From contig SXKJ01000433.1 of NCBI GenBank assembly GCA_005778115.1, forward strand, positions 1-39,736: a stretch of DNA of 39,736 nucleotides. The letters run 5' to 3'. Source of the DNA: Planctomyces sp. (GTDB taxonomy: Bacteria; Planctomycetota; Planctomycetia; Planctomycetales; Planctomycetaceae). Under the pieces are notes generated by a model. It saw only the letters and a list, made by a program, of their open reading frames with translations, made no database searches and was not told the DNA's origin. Positions 8,018-16,397 of the stretch are shown one piece after another. The translations under genes were made by a program, and so were the position numbers. The first letter of the stretch is position 1; each line of letters opens with the position of its first letter.

Positions 8018-8749
8018 ATGGTTCCGTCGATCGACTTTCTGCCAGCCACCTATCACCTCCAGCGTCAGCGCGAGCACAAGACGCTGTGGCGGCGGATGAT
8101 GGTGTTTTTCTTTCTGGCTCTGGCGGTTCTGGGGACTTGGCAGCAGCGACAGATTCGCCACAAGTTGGAAGTCCGCCGCGATGAGTTGCAGTCGAAAGCT
8201 CAGGGGTTGATGCAGGCGGTGCCGGCGAAATCCAAGGTGACTCAGGAGCTCAAGGATCTGGAAACGAAGTCTCAGTTGTTGACGACTTTGGAATTGCGTG
8301 TGCCGATGACACGCGTGCTTTCGGCCGTGACGAAATCGCTGCCTGAATTGGTCAGCCTGAATGAATGCCAGGCGGAAGCCGGGTTGATGGAAACTTCCGG
8401 TGCCACTGCTCCGGCTATCGCCTCAGCTCCGATCAGCAAGGAGAAGCCGCCTCCGTTTGAAGCGGACCTTACAGAGCTTTGCAACGCGACGAGTCGTTCC
8501 ACGACGATGCTGACTCTGAGCGGAATCGCGCCGGATGACTTGGCGATTTCCAAGTATCTGGTCGCCTTACGCGAGACGAAGTTGTTCGAGCGAGTCACGC
8601 TGGCATTCACCGGGCAACATCAGGTGCGTGACGAGAACTGGCGCAACTTTCAGATCAAGTTGCAGGTGAGGCAACCGGCGACATGGCTGGATCGCGCTCC
8701 GGCGGCGAATCCGCGCGTGGTGCAAACACAAAGAGGAACGTCGCAATGA
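8018..8749 (+). CDS. pilN: PilN-like inner-membrane assembly protein
   Basis: A 243-residue bitopic membrane protein. A short cytoplasmic N-terminus (MVPSIDFLPATYHLQRQ) contains the Asn/Asp-Phe-Leu-Pro style motif by which PilN docks on PilM. One membrane span follows (about residues 27-44, MVFFFLALAVLGTW), then a coiled-coil stretch (about 45-90) and a ferredoxin-like periplasmic domain. Its stop codon overlaps the start of the next gene (ATGA at 8746-8749), a sign of translational coupling. The gap to pilM is 32 bases. In PilMNOP systems PilN pairs with PilO to align the machine in the inner membrane. Confidence 0.85.
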   Translation: MVPSIDFLPATYHLQRQREHKTLWRRMMVFFFLALAVLGTWQQRQIRHKLEVRRDELQSKAQGLMQAVPAKSKVTQELKDLETKSQLLTTLELRVPMTRVLSAVTKSLPELVSLNECQAEAGLMETSGATAPAIASAPISKEKPPPFEADLTELCNATSRSTTMLTLSGIAPDDLAISKYLVALRETKLFERVTLAFTGQHQVRDENWRNFQIKLQVRQPATWLDRAPAANPRVVQTQRGTSQ

Positions 8750-9335
8750 AGGACTCTTTGAAACGGGACAACCTGCTGACAATCGTGGGGACCGTCTTGA
8801 CGGTCGGCTTCTTCGTGTTGGTGGTGTACCTGCCGGGCGAACGAGCCTGCCAAGCGGCGCGGAGCGAAATCACCATCGCGAACCGCACGATTGATGCCAC
8901 GCCGACGCTCATCCTGGAAGCCGCACAGCTCGAACAGAAGCGCGGCGAGCGTTGCGAAAGCTCGACCGCTTGCTGGACGACGAGCACGAATTGCATGGCG
9001 TGTTACAGAAGGTCGCCAACCTGGCGCACTCGGCGGGGCTGAAGATGGACCGCATCCAGCCGCAATCGGCGATCAATCGCGAGACGTATCGAGTCGTGCC
9101 GTTTCAGGTGACGATCTCTGGCAACTTCCGCCGCATCGCGCAGTTCCTGCATGGCCTGGAATCGCAACCGACACTGTTCTCGGTCGAGCGGTTCAACGTG
9201 AAGTGTGAATCTGAGCAAGCCAGTGAAGCCTTGAAAGCTGACCTGACCTTCTCGGTCTTCGTAAAGCGGGCAAGCTTTGCTGGTTTTGCCGAAAAGAACG
9301 ACAGCCCGAATCCGGCTAAAGCCGATGAATCCTGA
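8746..9335 (+). CDS. pilO: PilO-like protein, split by an apparent -1 frameshift
   Basis: Translation starts at 8746 in the ATGA overlap with pilN. The first part gives a membrane anchor (LLTIVGTVLTVGFFVLVVYL) and coiled coil. That frame loses its PilO character after about 8945 and stops at 9042. The frame starting near 8943-8952 continues the protein with RKLDRLLDDEHELHGVLQKV, a typical PilO periplasmic core (SGNFRRIAQFLHGLESQP) and an end at 9335. Joined, the product would be about 195 residues, normal for PilO. The shift is equivalent to one missing base around 8941-8954. I see no slippery heptamer there, so a sequencing error or a recent mutation is likelier than programmed frameshifting. 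Confidence 0.78.
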
Positions 9336-9344
9336 TAGCACCCG

Positions 9345-9420
9345 TTGGCGAGCGGGGCGGCGTCAGCCCCCCGGTTCGTTCGCCACATGACCGGCGGGCT
9401 GACGCCGCCCCGCTCGCCAA
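9345..9420. repeat. Long palindromic element (GGCGAGCGG family)
   Basis: The 31-base arms (9345-9375 and 9390-9420) match at 30 positions as inverted repeats. It is nearly identical to 6798-6869 but sits inside the operon, between pilO and the PilP-like gene, so it would be transcribed within the polycistron. Confidence 0.87.
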
Positions 9421-9439
9421 AATCTCTGATGCGAAAATC

Positions 9440-10111
9440 TTGAACCTCTCCAAACTTTTTCAGCAACTCGCGCGTGACATGAAAGCCAGCGCCGCCAAGA
9501 CGGGCGTGCTAGGCTTGCTGTTGCTCGTCGGGTTCTATTTCTGGCTGCCGCCATTGCTGAGTGCGTTCTCGGGAGGCACGAGCGCCACCTCGCCCGCGCC
9601 TGCCACGGTGGCGAGCAGTCCGGCAGCGACGGCGACGAGCAGTTCGCCCGCAGGCACAAGCTCAACCAGTTCCACACCGAATCCCACTACGACGGACAAG
9701 CAACCGCACGACAGCGCGGTGATCAGCAAGTTGCTTCGCGAACATCCCCTGATGCAGCCGGTCAGCGCCGAGGAGATCCCCGAGAAACCGTTCGGCCTGG
9801 ACTATGACTCGATGCCACTGCCGGTGGAGATTGTCGAGGACTCGCTCGCCGAAGCTCTGCCACCGCCGTCCAAGCTGAAGCCTCCGCCGATTGAGAAGCT
9901 TGATGGACTTACGCTGAAGAGCACGCTGCTGGGCCCCACTCGCCGAGCAGCGATGATCAACAACCGGCTGTTCCAAGAGGGGCAGATGGTGCCGTGGAAT
10001 GACAAACAACTGCGGCTGGAGTCAGTGACACGCAAATCGGTGACGCTGACGGATGGCTCGCAGAGTTGGCAATTAACGTTGAAGGACTCGCGCGGCGAGT
10101 CAAAAGAATAG
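9440..10111 (+). CDS. PilP-like periplasmic adaptor with membrane anchor
   Basis: A 223-residue bitopic protein: a short N-terminus, one membrane span (about residues 22-42, TGVLGLLLLVGFYFWLPPLL), a low-complexity Ser/Thr/Ala/Pro linker (about 45-90), a Pro-rich stretch (PPPSKLKPPPIEK), and a small C-terminal beta domain (LTLKSTLLGPTRRAAMINNR ... LRLESVTRKSVTLTDGSQSW). That C-terminal domain resembles the PilP / GspC homology region, which contacts the secretin. The position between pilO and the secretin fits. The start is uncertain: a TTG at 9440 or the ATG at 9479 (MKASAAKTGVLG), neither with a strong ribosome site. Overall similarity to PilP is weak, so the role rests partly on context. 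Confidence 0.65.
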   Translation: MNLSKLFQQLARDMKASAAKTGVLGLLLLVGFYFWLPPLLSAFSGGTSATSPAPATVASSPAATATSSSPAGTSSTSSTPNPTTTDKQPHDSAVISKLLREHPLMQPVSAEEIPEKPFGLDYDSMPLPVEIVEDSLAEALPPPSKLKPPPIEKLDGLTLKSTLLGPTRRAAMINNRLFQEGQMVPWNDKQLRLESVTRKSVTLTDGSQSWQLTLKDSRGESKE

Positions 10112-10144
10112 ACCAGACTAGGCCCAGTCAGGGACGACGGCGGC

Positions 10145-12703
10145 ATGGCGAATACACCTCTTAAGACAGCCTCGCGAGCAATGTGCCTCGCCACGTTCCT
10201 CGTGGTGGGCTTCTCGGCGTGGGTGCTCACGACGCATGGCTCACAACCGCGTGCCAGTAGCGAGCCAACCACCGATGGACCGCGCAACGTCTCGTTCGCC
10301 GCGGTAACTGCGGCCGCGCCGGCCGAAATGCTTGCCGGCACCACGACATCTGCGCCGCGCCAACGGTCGAACGCCAACATCACTCAACCCGATATGGAAC
10401 GAGTCGACGAATCGTATTTCGACGAACGACCAGCACCGGCCCGGCTCGCCAAATCGGAAAGGCGTTCGCCGCCGCGCATCCAGCCGGACCTCGCGCGGTT
10501 GTCCAACCGCCCGCTGGACTCTGCCGCGCACGATCTGCCCGACGAGCGCGACTCGGCGGCCGATAAGGCGATCCGTCAGCCCCAAGCGGCTCGATCCAGC
10601 AGCCAACCCGCGGCCGTCTTCCGGCCGGCAGACGTCTTGCCGAGTTCCGAAGCGTCGCGCGTTGAGACGCAACTCTCTGCCATGCAGCGCCAACTTCTGC
10701 AACTCGCCCAGGCGCAGAACGAACAAAAGACGGGGGATCAACAGCGTGCCCTCGAACTGCTGGAACAAATTCAACAGCAGAAGCAGAGCGATCAGATCGA
10801 CAAGCTCTTGCAGGAATTGCAGGAGTCTCGGAAAAAAGCCCCAGCCGATCTCGAGAAGCCCGGCGCTGCCAAGCTCAACTCGGCGGCCGAAGAAAAGACC
10901 TTGGGCCCGCTCACAGACGAGCCACCGGCACCACCGAGAAAGCCCGGCTTGATGCAGGCCAAACCGGCCGTCAACAACAACGAGAAGTTTGAATCCATCG
11001 AGTTTCAAGACGCGGACATCAGCGAAGCGTTGGCCATGCTCGGCCAGCTTTCGGGAATGAATATCTTGATCGGCCGCGGTGTCTCCGGTCGTGTGCCCGC
11101 CATCAATTTGCAAAACGTCACCGCCGAACAAGCACTTGACGCGATCACCAAGTCGCTGGGCTACGTCTACGAACGCGAGGAGAACTTTGTCTTTGTCTGG
11201 ACCATCGCCGATGCGCAGGCTCGCAAACAGGCGGCGCGCAAGAGTGTCTCGAAGGTCTATCGGCCGCGCTACGTCAGCGTCAAAGAGTTGCAGACGATCG
11301 TCACTCCGCTGCTGTCGAAGCCGGGTGGTTTGATCGCCGTGACGAATCCCGCCGAGATGGGACTTGAAGAAACAAAAACGAAAGCCGGCGGCAACAGCTT
11401 GGCTCAGACCGACGCGCTGCTGGTGGTGGACTTCCCGGAAGTCATCGCCCAAATCGATGCCATTATTTGTGAACTCGACATCCCACCGGCGCAGGTGGTC
11501 ATCGAAGCGATGATCCTCAGCGTGACGCTGACGGACGAAATGAAGCTGGGAGTCAACTTTGCCTTGCTCAACGGCAGCAACAAGCAACTCGTCACCAGCG
11601 GCAGCGGCTCGCAGATCAATGGCAATGTTGGTTTCCCGGGAACAGATTTGATCGTGCCCGCGATGGGAGAGTTCCTCTCTGGTACAGCCGGGTTAAAGTA
11701 CGGATTCATCCAAGGCGACCTGACGGGCTTCGTGGAGGCTCTGGAAAAGCTGGCGGAAACCAGTGTCGTGGCCTCACCGAGCGTGCGTGTGCTCAACAAG
11801 CAGAAGGCCGAGTTGATTATTGGCAAGCGGTTGGGTTACCGAACCGTCACTCAAAATGGAGCGCAATCCGTCGAGAACATTAACTTCCTTGAGGTGGGAA
11901 CCAAGCTCTTGATCCGGCCGTACGTCGCACAGGATGGGCTGGTCCGTATGGAAATCCATCCGGAAAAGTCCGACGGGTCGATCAATGGCGACGGACTTCC
12001 AGAATCCCAAACCACCGAGGTCACCTCCAACGTCATGGTGCGTGACGGTTCGACGATCGTGATCGGTGGATTGATCGAAGAGCAGGCCAATCAAAATCAA
12101 TCGCGGATTCCCGGTTTAGGAGCGCTGCCTGTCGTCGGCAATCTCTTCAAACAGAAAGATAACAAAACGATCCGCACCGAACTGATCGTACTCATCACGC
12201 CGCGCATTGTGCAGGACTTCGATGCCGAAATCGAAGGCGATGTTGCCCGCGCTGAGAACGAACGCCGGCACCAGAACTTCCGCGACAAACTCTCGCCGGT
12301 CAATCGCAACAACTTAGCCCGCGTCGAATACGAACGGGCCGCACGCTACTTTGAAGAGGGGGACGCGAACCGCGCCAAACGACATATCGACGAGTCGCTG
12401 CGGCACAACCGCAACGACCTCAACTCGATCCGCCTGCGCGATCAGATTGCCGCAGCATTGGTCGATAAGAACTGGTTCAAGAAACTTCGCCGCAAGCCGC
12501 CGATCGAATACCACCGCGTTCCTTCGGCACCCACTTCGTCGCCCGCATCTTTGCCGAATGGCGAAGCGATCTTTGAGCAAGAGATTCCCGTTCTCTCGCC
12601 GGCGCCTCGCACCCCGGTCCCACCGGTTCCTGCGGCAGTCCCGGAAGTACTCCCGTCGCCTCCGGCTCCGGCCAATGATGCCGCCGATTCGAAGTCCGAG
12701 TAG
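10145..12703 (+). CDS. pilQ: Secretin (PilQ/GspD family) with long N- and C-terminal extensions
   Basis: An 852-residue outer-membrane secretin. An N-terminal hydrophobic segment (about 10-30) is followed by a disordered region and a Gln-rich coiled coil (about 170-232). A short N-terminal secretin domain (about 282-355; FQDADISEALAMLGQLSGMN) precedes a ring-building domain (about 364-445). The secretin beta-barrel domain spans about 446-690 and ends with VIGGLIEEQ, IPGLGALPVVGNLF and ELIVLITPRIV, the classic family signature. After it come a helical TPR-like stretch (ARYFEEGDANRAKRHIDESL) and a Pro-rich tail, both unusual for PilQ. It is the last gene of the pil-like run, 33 bases after the PilP-like gene. 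Confidence 0.9.
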   Translation: MANTPLKTASRAMCLATFLVVGFSAWVLTTHGSQPRASSEPTTDGPRNVSFAAVTAAAPAEMLAGTTTSAPRQRSNANITQPDMERVDESYFDERPAPARLAKSERRSPPRIQPDLARLSNRPLDSAAHDLPDERDSAADKAIRQPQAARSSSQPAAVFRPADVLPSSEASRVETQLSAMQRQLLQLAQAQNEQKTGDQQRALELLEQIQQQKQSDQIDKLLQELQESRKKAPADLEKPGAAKLNSAAEEKTLGPLTDEPPAPPRKPGLMQAKPAVNNNEKFESIEFQDADISEALAMLGQLSGMNILIGRGVSGRVPAINLQNVTAEQALDAITKSLGYVYEREENFVFVWTIADAQARKQAARKSVSKVYRPRYVSVKELQTIVTPLLSKPGGLIAVTNPAEMGLEETKTKAGGNSLAQTDALLVVDFPEVIAQIDAIICELDIPPAQVVIEAMILSVTLTDEMKLGVNFALLNGSNKQLVTSGSGSQINGNVGFPGTDLIVPAMGEFLSGTAGLKYGFIQGDLTGFVEALEKLAETSVVASPSVRVLNKQKAELIIGKRLGYRTVTQNGAQSVENINFLEVGTKLLIRPYVAQDGLVRMEIHPEKSDGSINGDGLPESQTTEVTSNVMVRDGSTIVIGGLIEEQANQNQSRIPGLGALPVVGNLFKQKDNKTIRTELIVLITPRIVQDFDAEIEGDVARAENERRHQNFRDKLSPVNRNNLARVEYERAARYFEEGDANRAKRHIDESLRHNRNDLNSIRLRDQIAAALVDKNWFKKLRRKPPIEYHRVPSAPTSSPASLPNGEAIFEQEIPVLSPAPRTPVPPVPAAVPEVLPSPPAPANDAADSKSE

Positions 12704-12706
12704 CGA

Positions 12707-12784
12707 GTAGGATGGGTCGAGTCTTCGAGACCGACCAAGTCGTTGACGGTTCGTGGTGGGTCTCGAAGACTCGAACCACCCTAC
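12707..12784. repeat. Twin-hairpin element (GGTGGGTCTCG family)
   Basis: Starts with GTAG four bases after the secretin stop and ends with CTAC at 12784. The left arm core is GGTCGAGTCTTCGAGACC (12715-12732); the right arm carries its inverse, GGTCTCGAAGACTCGAACC. Relatives are at 4414-4491 and, partial, 8-38. Confidence 0.8.
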
Positions 12785-12810
12785 GGTTGAGATTTCTACG
12801 GTTGAGATTT
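12781..12810 (+). repeat. 15-bp tandem direct repeat upstream of htrA
   Basis: CTACGGTTGAGATTT occurs twice head to tail (12781-12795 and 12796-12810). The first copy overlaps the CTAC end of the palindromic element. It could be a duplication scar or a tandem operator; the sequence alone does not decide. Confidence 0.7.
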
Positions 12811-12981
12811 CAACTGACCGTGACGAATCCGCACCGATTCTTGGCGGCTATCGTGAGGCCGGTTTATCATGCGCCGCCCAACGCTGCGGGCCGCGATCGC
12901 GTAGACACGCCAACCAACGCGCGGGCCGAGCCCGAGTTCGCGAGGGGCGAATTTCAATATGGAGAAAAGGAAAGGTGCATA

Positions 12982-14502
12982 ATGCGACGTCTCAGCACAC
13001 ACATTTCGTGGCTTTTGGGAGTGGTGGGGATCGTCTGTCTGGCGATCAATTTTTCGGACTTGCTGCCGCGCCGCGTGGTGACGGCCGCTCCGGGAGCGGC
13101 TGATGCTAGGAAATTGTCGGTGACGTTCCGCGAGGTGGCGCGCGAGGTGTTGCCCAGCATTGTTGCGATTGAAACAAAGGGCAAAGCGGCCGCGATGAGC
13201 GGCCTCGATTCCGACGACGAAGAAAATCCGCTCAATGAACTCTTCAAACAGAACCCCCAGTTCCGCGAGTTCTTCCGCGAGCGAAAGGGACAGCGTGAAG
13301 CTCCGCGCACGACGCGCGGCATGGGTTCGGGATTCATCATCGACGAAGCGGGCATCATTCTGACCAACAGCCATGTCGTGCGCGGCGCGGATGAGGTCAA
13401 CGTCCGACTGCATGACGGAAACAATTACGTCGCCACCGAAGTCAAAATGGATGACAACTCGGATATCGCCGTGCTGCGTATCAAGGACGCCAAGAATCTG
13501 AAGGCGCTCCGTCTCGGCGACAGCGATACGGCCGAGATCGGGGACTGGGTGCTGGCAGTCGGCAATCCGTTTGACGTCGGTATGACGGTCACGGCGGGAA
13601 TCATTAGCGCCAAGAGCCGAGGCCTAGGGATCGCCCGTCGCGAAGACTTTCTGCAAACCGACGCCGCCATCAATCCCGGAAACAGCGGCGGACCGCTGCT
13701 GAATCTGGATGGCGATGTTATCGGCATCAACACCGCCATCAGCAGCCGCAGTGGCGGCTCGGAGGGAATCGGCTTCGCGATTCCAGTCAACATGGTGAAG
13801 TGGATCAGCCAGCAACTCATTACGCACGGCAAGGTCCGCCGAGCGTACCTCGGCATTCAAATTCAGCCGCTGACCTCTGCCTTGTCGCGAAGCTTGAAGC
13901 TCGACGGCGTTGACGGAGCGCTCATCGCGCGAATCGGTCCGGACTCACCGGCGGCCAATGCCAAGCTGCAAGAAGGGGATGTGATTCTGGAACTCAACGG
14001 ACGCAAAGTCGCGACCACCCAGATGCTGCAAGCCGTGGTCGAACGGCTGGAAATCGATAAGACCTACAAAGCGCTGATCGTTCGCGATGGCGCGAAGTTG
14101 GAAGTCCCGATCACCGTGCGCGAGATGCCCGAAAACTTCCTCGCAGGCGGCCGTCCCGGCAATGGAGGTGGCCGTGGGCGACAGAGCCCGCAGCCCAAGG
14201 AAGAGTCCTTCAACGCTCTCGGATTACAAGTTAAAGAATTGACCGAGAGCGTGGCGAAAGAACTCGGCTTTGAAGACAAGGTCGCGGGAGTCGTGGTCAG
14301 CGGAGTCGATCCCAACAGCGCCGCCGCTCAAGCGGGCATCGTCGCCGGGCAAGTGATCGAGAAAGTCGGCGGGAAGAAGATCGCCTCGCTGAAGGAATTC
14401 GACGAGGCCCTCAAGACCGCGTCGCTTAAGGACGGAGTTACGCTGCTGGTCAGTAGTCCGACCGGCAAGTCCTTCGTCGTCGTGCAGAGCGACGGCAAGT
14501 AG
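12982..14502 (+). CDS. HtrA/DegP-family serine protease with two PDZ domains
   Basis: A 506-residue envelope protease. An N-terminal membrane segment (HISWLLGVVGIVCLAINF) acts as signal or anchor. The trypsin-like domain has H131 (TNSHVV), D161 (NSDIAVL) and S235 (GNSGGP), a complete triad. PDZ1 covers about 285-375 (LGIQIQPL ... GDVILELNG), then a Gly/Arg-rich linker (about 390-405) and PDZ2 about 410-506 (VVVSGVDPNSAAAQAGIVAG). It should degrade or refold damaged periplasmic proteins. The ATG at 12982 is preceded by GGAAAGG and starts the signal sequence; the in-frame codons upstream to 12712 come from the intergenic repeat and are not coding. Confidence 0.93.
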   Translation: MRRLSTHISWLLGVVGIVCLAINFSDLLPRRVVTAAPGAADARKLSVTFREVAREVLPSIVAIETKGKAAAMSGLDSDDEENPLNELFKQNPQFREFFRERKGQREAPRTTRGMGSGFIIDEAGIILTNSHVVRGADEVNVRLHDGNNYVATEVKMDDNSDIAVLRIKDAKNLKALRLGDSDTAEIGDWVLAVGNPFDVGMTVTAGIISAKSRGLGIARREDFLQTDAAINPGNSGGPLLNLDGDVIGINTAISSRSGGSEGIGFAIPVNMVKWISQQLITHGKVRRAYLGIQIQPLTSALSRSLKLDGVDGALIARIGPDSPAANAKLQEGDVILELNGRKVATTQMLQAVVERLEIDKTYKALIVRDGAKLEVPITVREMPENFLAGGRPGNGGGRGRQSPQPKEESFNALGLQVKELTESVAKELGFEDKVAGVVVSGVDPNSAAAQAGIVAGQVIEKVGGKKIASLKEFDEALKTASLKDGVTLLVSSPTGKSFVVVQSDGK

Positions 14503-14509
14503 CCGAATT

Positions 14510-14560
14510 GTAGTTCGGACGCCTACGTCCGAACGGCCCGGACGTAGGCGTCCGGGCTAC
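14510..14560. repeat. Compact twin-hairpin element between convergent genes
   Basis: The clearest example of the architecture. Bounded by GTAG and CTAC. The left hairpin is GTTCGGAC-GCCTAC-GTCCGAAC (14513-14534) and the right is CCCGGAC-GTAGGC-GTCCGGG (14537-14556). The loops GCCTAC and GTAGGC are exact complements. The stems differ by compensated pairs. It lies between the stop codons of htrA and the LarA-like gene and could serve as a bidirectional 3' end structure. Confidence 0.88.
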
Positions 14561-14576
14561 GGTGGAACGGACTCGA

Positions 14577-15845
14577 TCAGTGTTTGGCGAAAACCGGCAG
14601 CAGATTCCCGTTCGCATCAAACGCCATGTCCGCAGGGCCAGACAACACCGTCAGATCGGATCGTTTCTGAATTTCCGGCAAATACGCTTCGCTGATGAGC
14701 ACCTCGCTCAAATGCAGCGTGTTGGAGATGTGGACGATCTTCGCATTCGGCGGCTCGACCAGACCCAGCGTCGGCAGCGCGGCGGCGAGGACTTCGCGGT
14801 CGGTGTCGCAGGCGATCGGCAGCATCGCGGCGGTCGGATGGCCTCCGGTCAGACAATTGATGGCGGTGATCTTCCGATCGACTTGCTGGATCGTGCGCGA
14901 GTTTGTGAACTCGGCGAGTCCGATGCCGGTCGCGTTGCCGTGCGTTTCCTCGGTCAGCCCACGCACGAAGATGCGTTTGACCGAGACGTCGTCCTGATCG
15001 GTCGCGGCATGATCGTTGTACTTCCGGCCGATGACGTTCGTGTCCATGCCCGTGCCGCTGATGTTCTTGCCGATCTGGTCGATGATCAGCATTTGCACGC
15101 TGCTGAATGGCAGACGCGGCAACCATGTGCGAGCTTGAGTCAACAGCTCACTTTCCCGTCGGAAGAATTCCGATGGCGGGACGGCCGCGATCATGCCGGT
15201 CTCGTCGTAAGCGTTCTCTACGATCGCCAAGCCGGCAACCACTCGGCATTTTCGCAGCACGACGTCGGCGACGGCGCGAATGATTTCCAGGAAGTTGAAA
15301 TCTAAAATCGCGCGGTGATAGATCTTCGCTCCTTCGTGCTTGCCCAGTCCGATGAGCATCATCTTGTGCAAGCCCGACTCGACCGGCCCGACGAATCCGG
15401 TGTGCGGTTTGACTCGGCCGACGACCATGACGTGGTCGCAGTTGAAGGCGTGCTTGTCGAAGTGAACCGGGATGCCTTGTGGCGTCGTATCGACGATGAC
15501 CGTTTCCATCGACGCACGAATCTCCGCGCCGGTGAAGGCTTCGGTGACTCCGTAGCCTTCGATGATCTGCCGCTGTCCTTCGGGAGTTCCCCCGCCGTGG
15601 CTCCCCATCGCCGGGACGATGATTGGCTTGGCTCCCAGCGAACGAACGTGATCGCAGGCGGCCTTGATGATGATGGCAATGTTGGCGATCCCTCGGCTGC
15701 CGGCGGTGATCGCGACGGTCTGGCCGGGGCGAACCGTCTTGCCAAGAGCGAGCGTCGCCAGTTGCCGCTCGACTTCGCCGGGAATATCGTTCACGCGCGT
15801 CGCGTCAAACGTCTGCCGCACTCGCACCATTCGTGGAAAGCTCAT
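14577..15845 (-). CDS. LarA-like (DUF2088) protein, putative nickel-pincer racemase family
   Basis: A 422-residue protein similar to the lactate racemase LarA N-terminal family. It shows VPAMGSHGGGTPEGQ (H83), then VVGRVKPHTGFVGPVESG (K146, H148), and LHKMMLIGLGKHEGA with K161 in the place where LarA's lysine carries the nickel-pincer cofactor. LarA itself interconverts D- and L-lactate; many homologues act on other 2-hydroxy acids, so the substrate is open. No larB, larC or larE maturation genes are nearby. The start has GGAGG six bases before the ATG. It is divergent from the release-factor-like gene, 73 bases away. Confidence 0.75.
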   Translation of the reverse strand: MSFPRMVRVRQTFDATRVNDIPGEVERQLATLALGKTVRPGQTVAITAGSRGIANIAIIIKAACDHVRSLGAKPIIVPAMGSHGGGTPEGQRQIIEGYGVTEAFTGAEIRASMETVIVDTTPQGIPVHFDKHAFNCDHVMVVGRVKPHTGFVGPVESGLHKMMLIGLGKHEGAKIYHRAILDFNFLEIIRAVADVVLRKCRVVAGLAIVENAYDETGMIAAVPPSEFFRRESELLTQARTWLPRLPFSSVQMLIIDQIGKNISGTGMDTNVIGRKYNDHAATDQDDVSVKRIFVRGLTEETHGNATGIGLAEFTNSRTIQQVDRKITAINCLTGGHPTAAMLPIACDTDREVLAAALPTLGLVEPPNAKIVHISNTLHLSEVLISEAYLPEIQKRSDLTVLSGPADMAFDANGNLLPVFAKH

Positions 15846-15918
15846 GGAAACCTCCAGGGTTCAGGGTTTCGAGGCAGTTTAGACCTCGACCACGTTGCAA
15901 TCCACACGGCGAGATTCC

Positions 15919-16386
15919 ATGACCGCTTCCAAAGAAACAATTGAAGACGCCGACTCGACGAAAGACGTGCTCGACGTCACCGCTCGGATCCAGGTTCCGC
16001 ACGACGAGTTCACCTTCCAATTCGCTCGCAGTTCCGGCCCCGGCGGGCCGAACGTCAACAAGGTGAACTCGAAAGCCACGCTCCGCTGGCGACCGCTGCA
16101 ATCGCCGAGTCTCCCCGATGATGTGCGGCAACGATTCGCTGTCCGGTTCGCCTCAAAACTGCTGACCGACGGCAGCATCCTGGTCTCGTGCGAGAAATCT
16201 CGCAGCCAATTGCTCAATCGGATCGGCTGTCTCGAACAACTCACCTGCTGGCTGAAAGAGATCGCGATCCCGCCGAAGAAGCGCCGGCCAACCAAGCCGA
16301 CCAAGGGTTCAAAGACGCGCCGCTTGAACGATAAACGACTCCGCTCCGACACCAAACGAATGCGCGGTTCGCCGGGCGACGAGTGA
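15919..16386 (+). CDS. ArfB/YaeJ-like peptidyl-tRNA hydrolase domain protein with GGP instead of GGQ
   Basis: A 155-residue protein of the codon-independent release factor family (ArfB/ICT1), which rescues stalled ribosomes by hydrolysing peptidyl-tRNA. The catalytic-loop segment is RSSGPGGPNVNKVNSKATL; the family consensus is GGQ, but residue 44 here is proline (CCG at 16048-16050, one base from the CAG glutamine codon). The C-terminus (KKRRPTKPTKGSKTRRLNDK) is very basic, as in ArfB, whose tail enters the empty mRNA channel. The ATG at 15919 is preferred over a TTG at 15895. Either activity is lost or altered, or the base is a sequence error. Confidence 0.85.
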   Translation: MTASKETIEDADSTKDVLDVTARIQVPHDEFTFQFARSSGPGGPNVNKVNSKATLRWRPLQSPSLPDDVRQRFAVRFASKLLTDGSILVSCEKSRSQLLNRIGCLEQLTCWLKEIAIPPKKRRPTKPTKGSKTRRLNDKRLRSDTKRMRGSPGDE

Positions 16387-16397
16387 AAGGCAAAGCC

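Noticed and set aside
8935-8960. Programmed -1 frameshift in pilO
   Set aside because: There is no X-XXY-YYZ heptamer or obvious downstream pseudoknot at the junction, and PilO is not known to use recoding. An indel is simpler.
10241-11587. 448-codon minus-strand frame opposite the secretin
   Set aside because: The secretin frame has clear domains; the antisense product has no recognisable motif and an unnatural composition.
12712-12981. N-terminal extension of the HtrA protein to 12712
   Set aside because: The extra 90 codons come from the repeat and non-coding upstream DNA. The ATG at 12982 has a ribosome site and begins the signal sequence.
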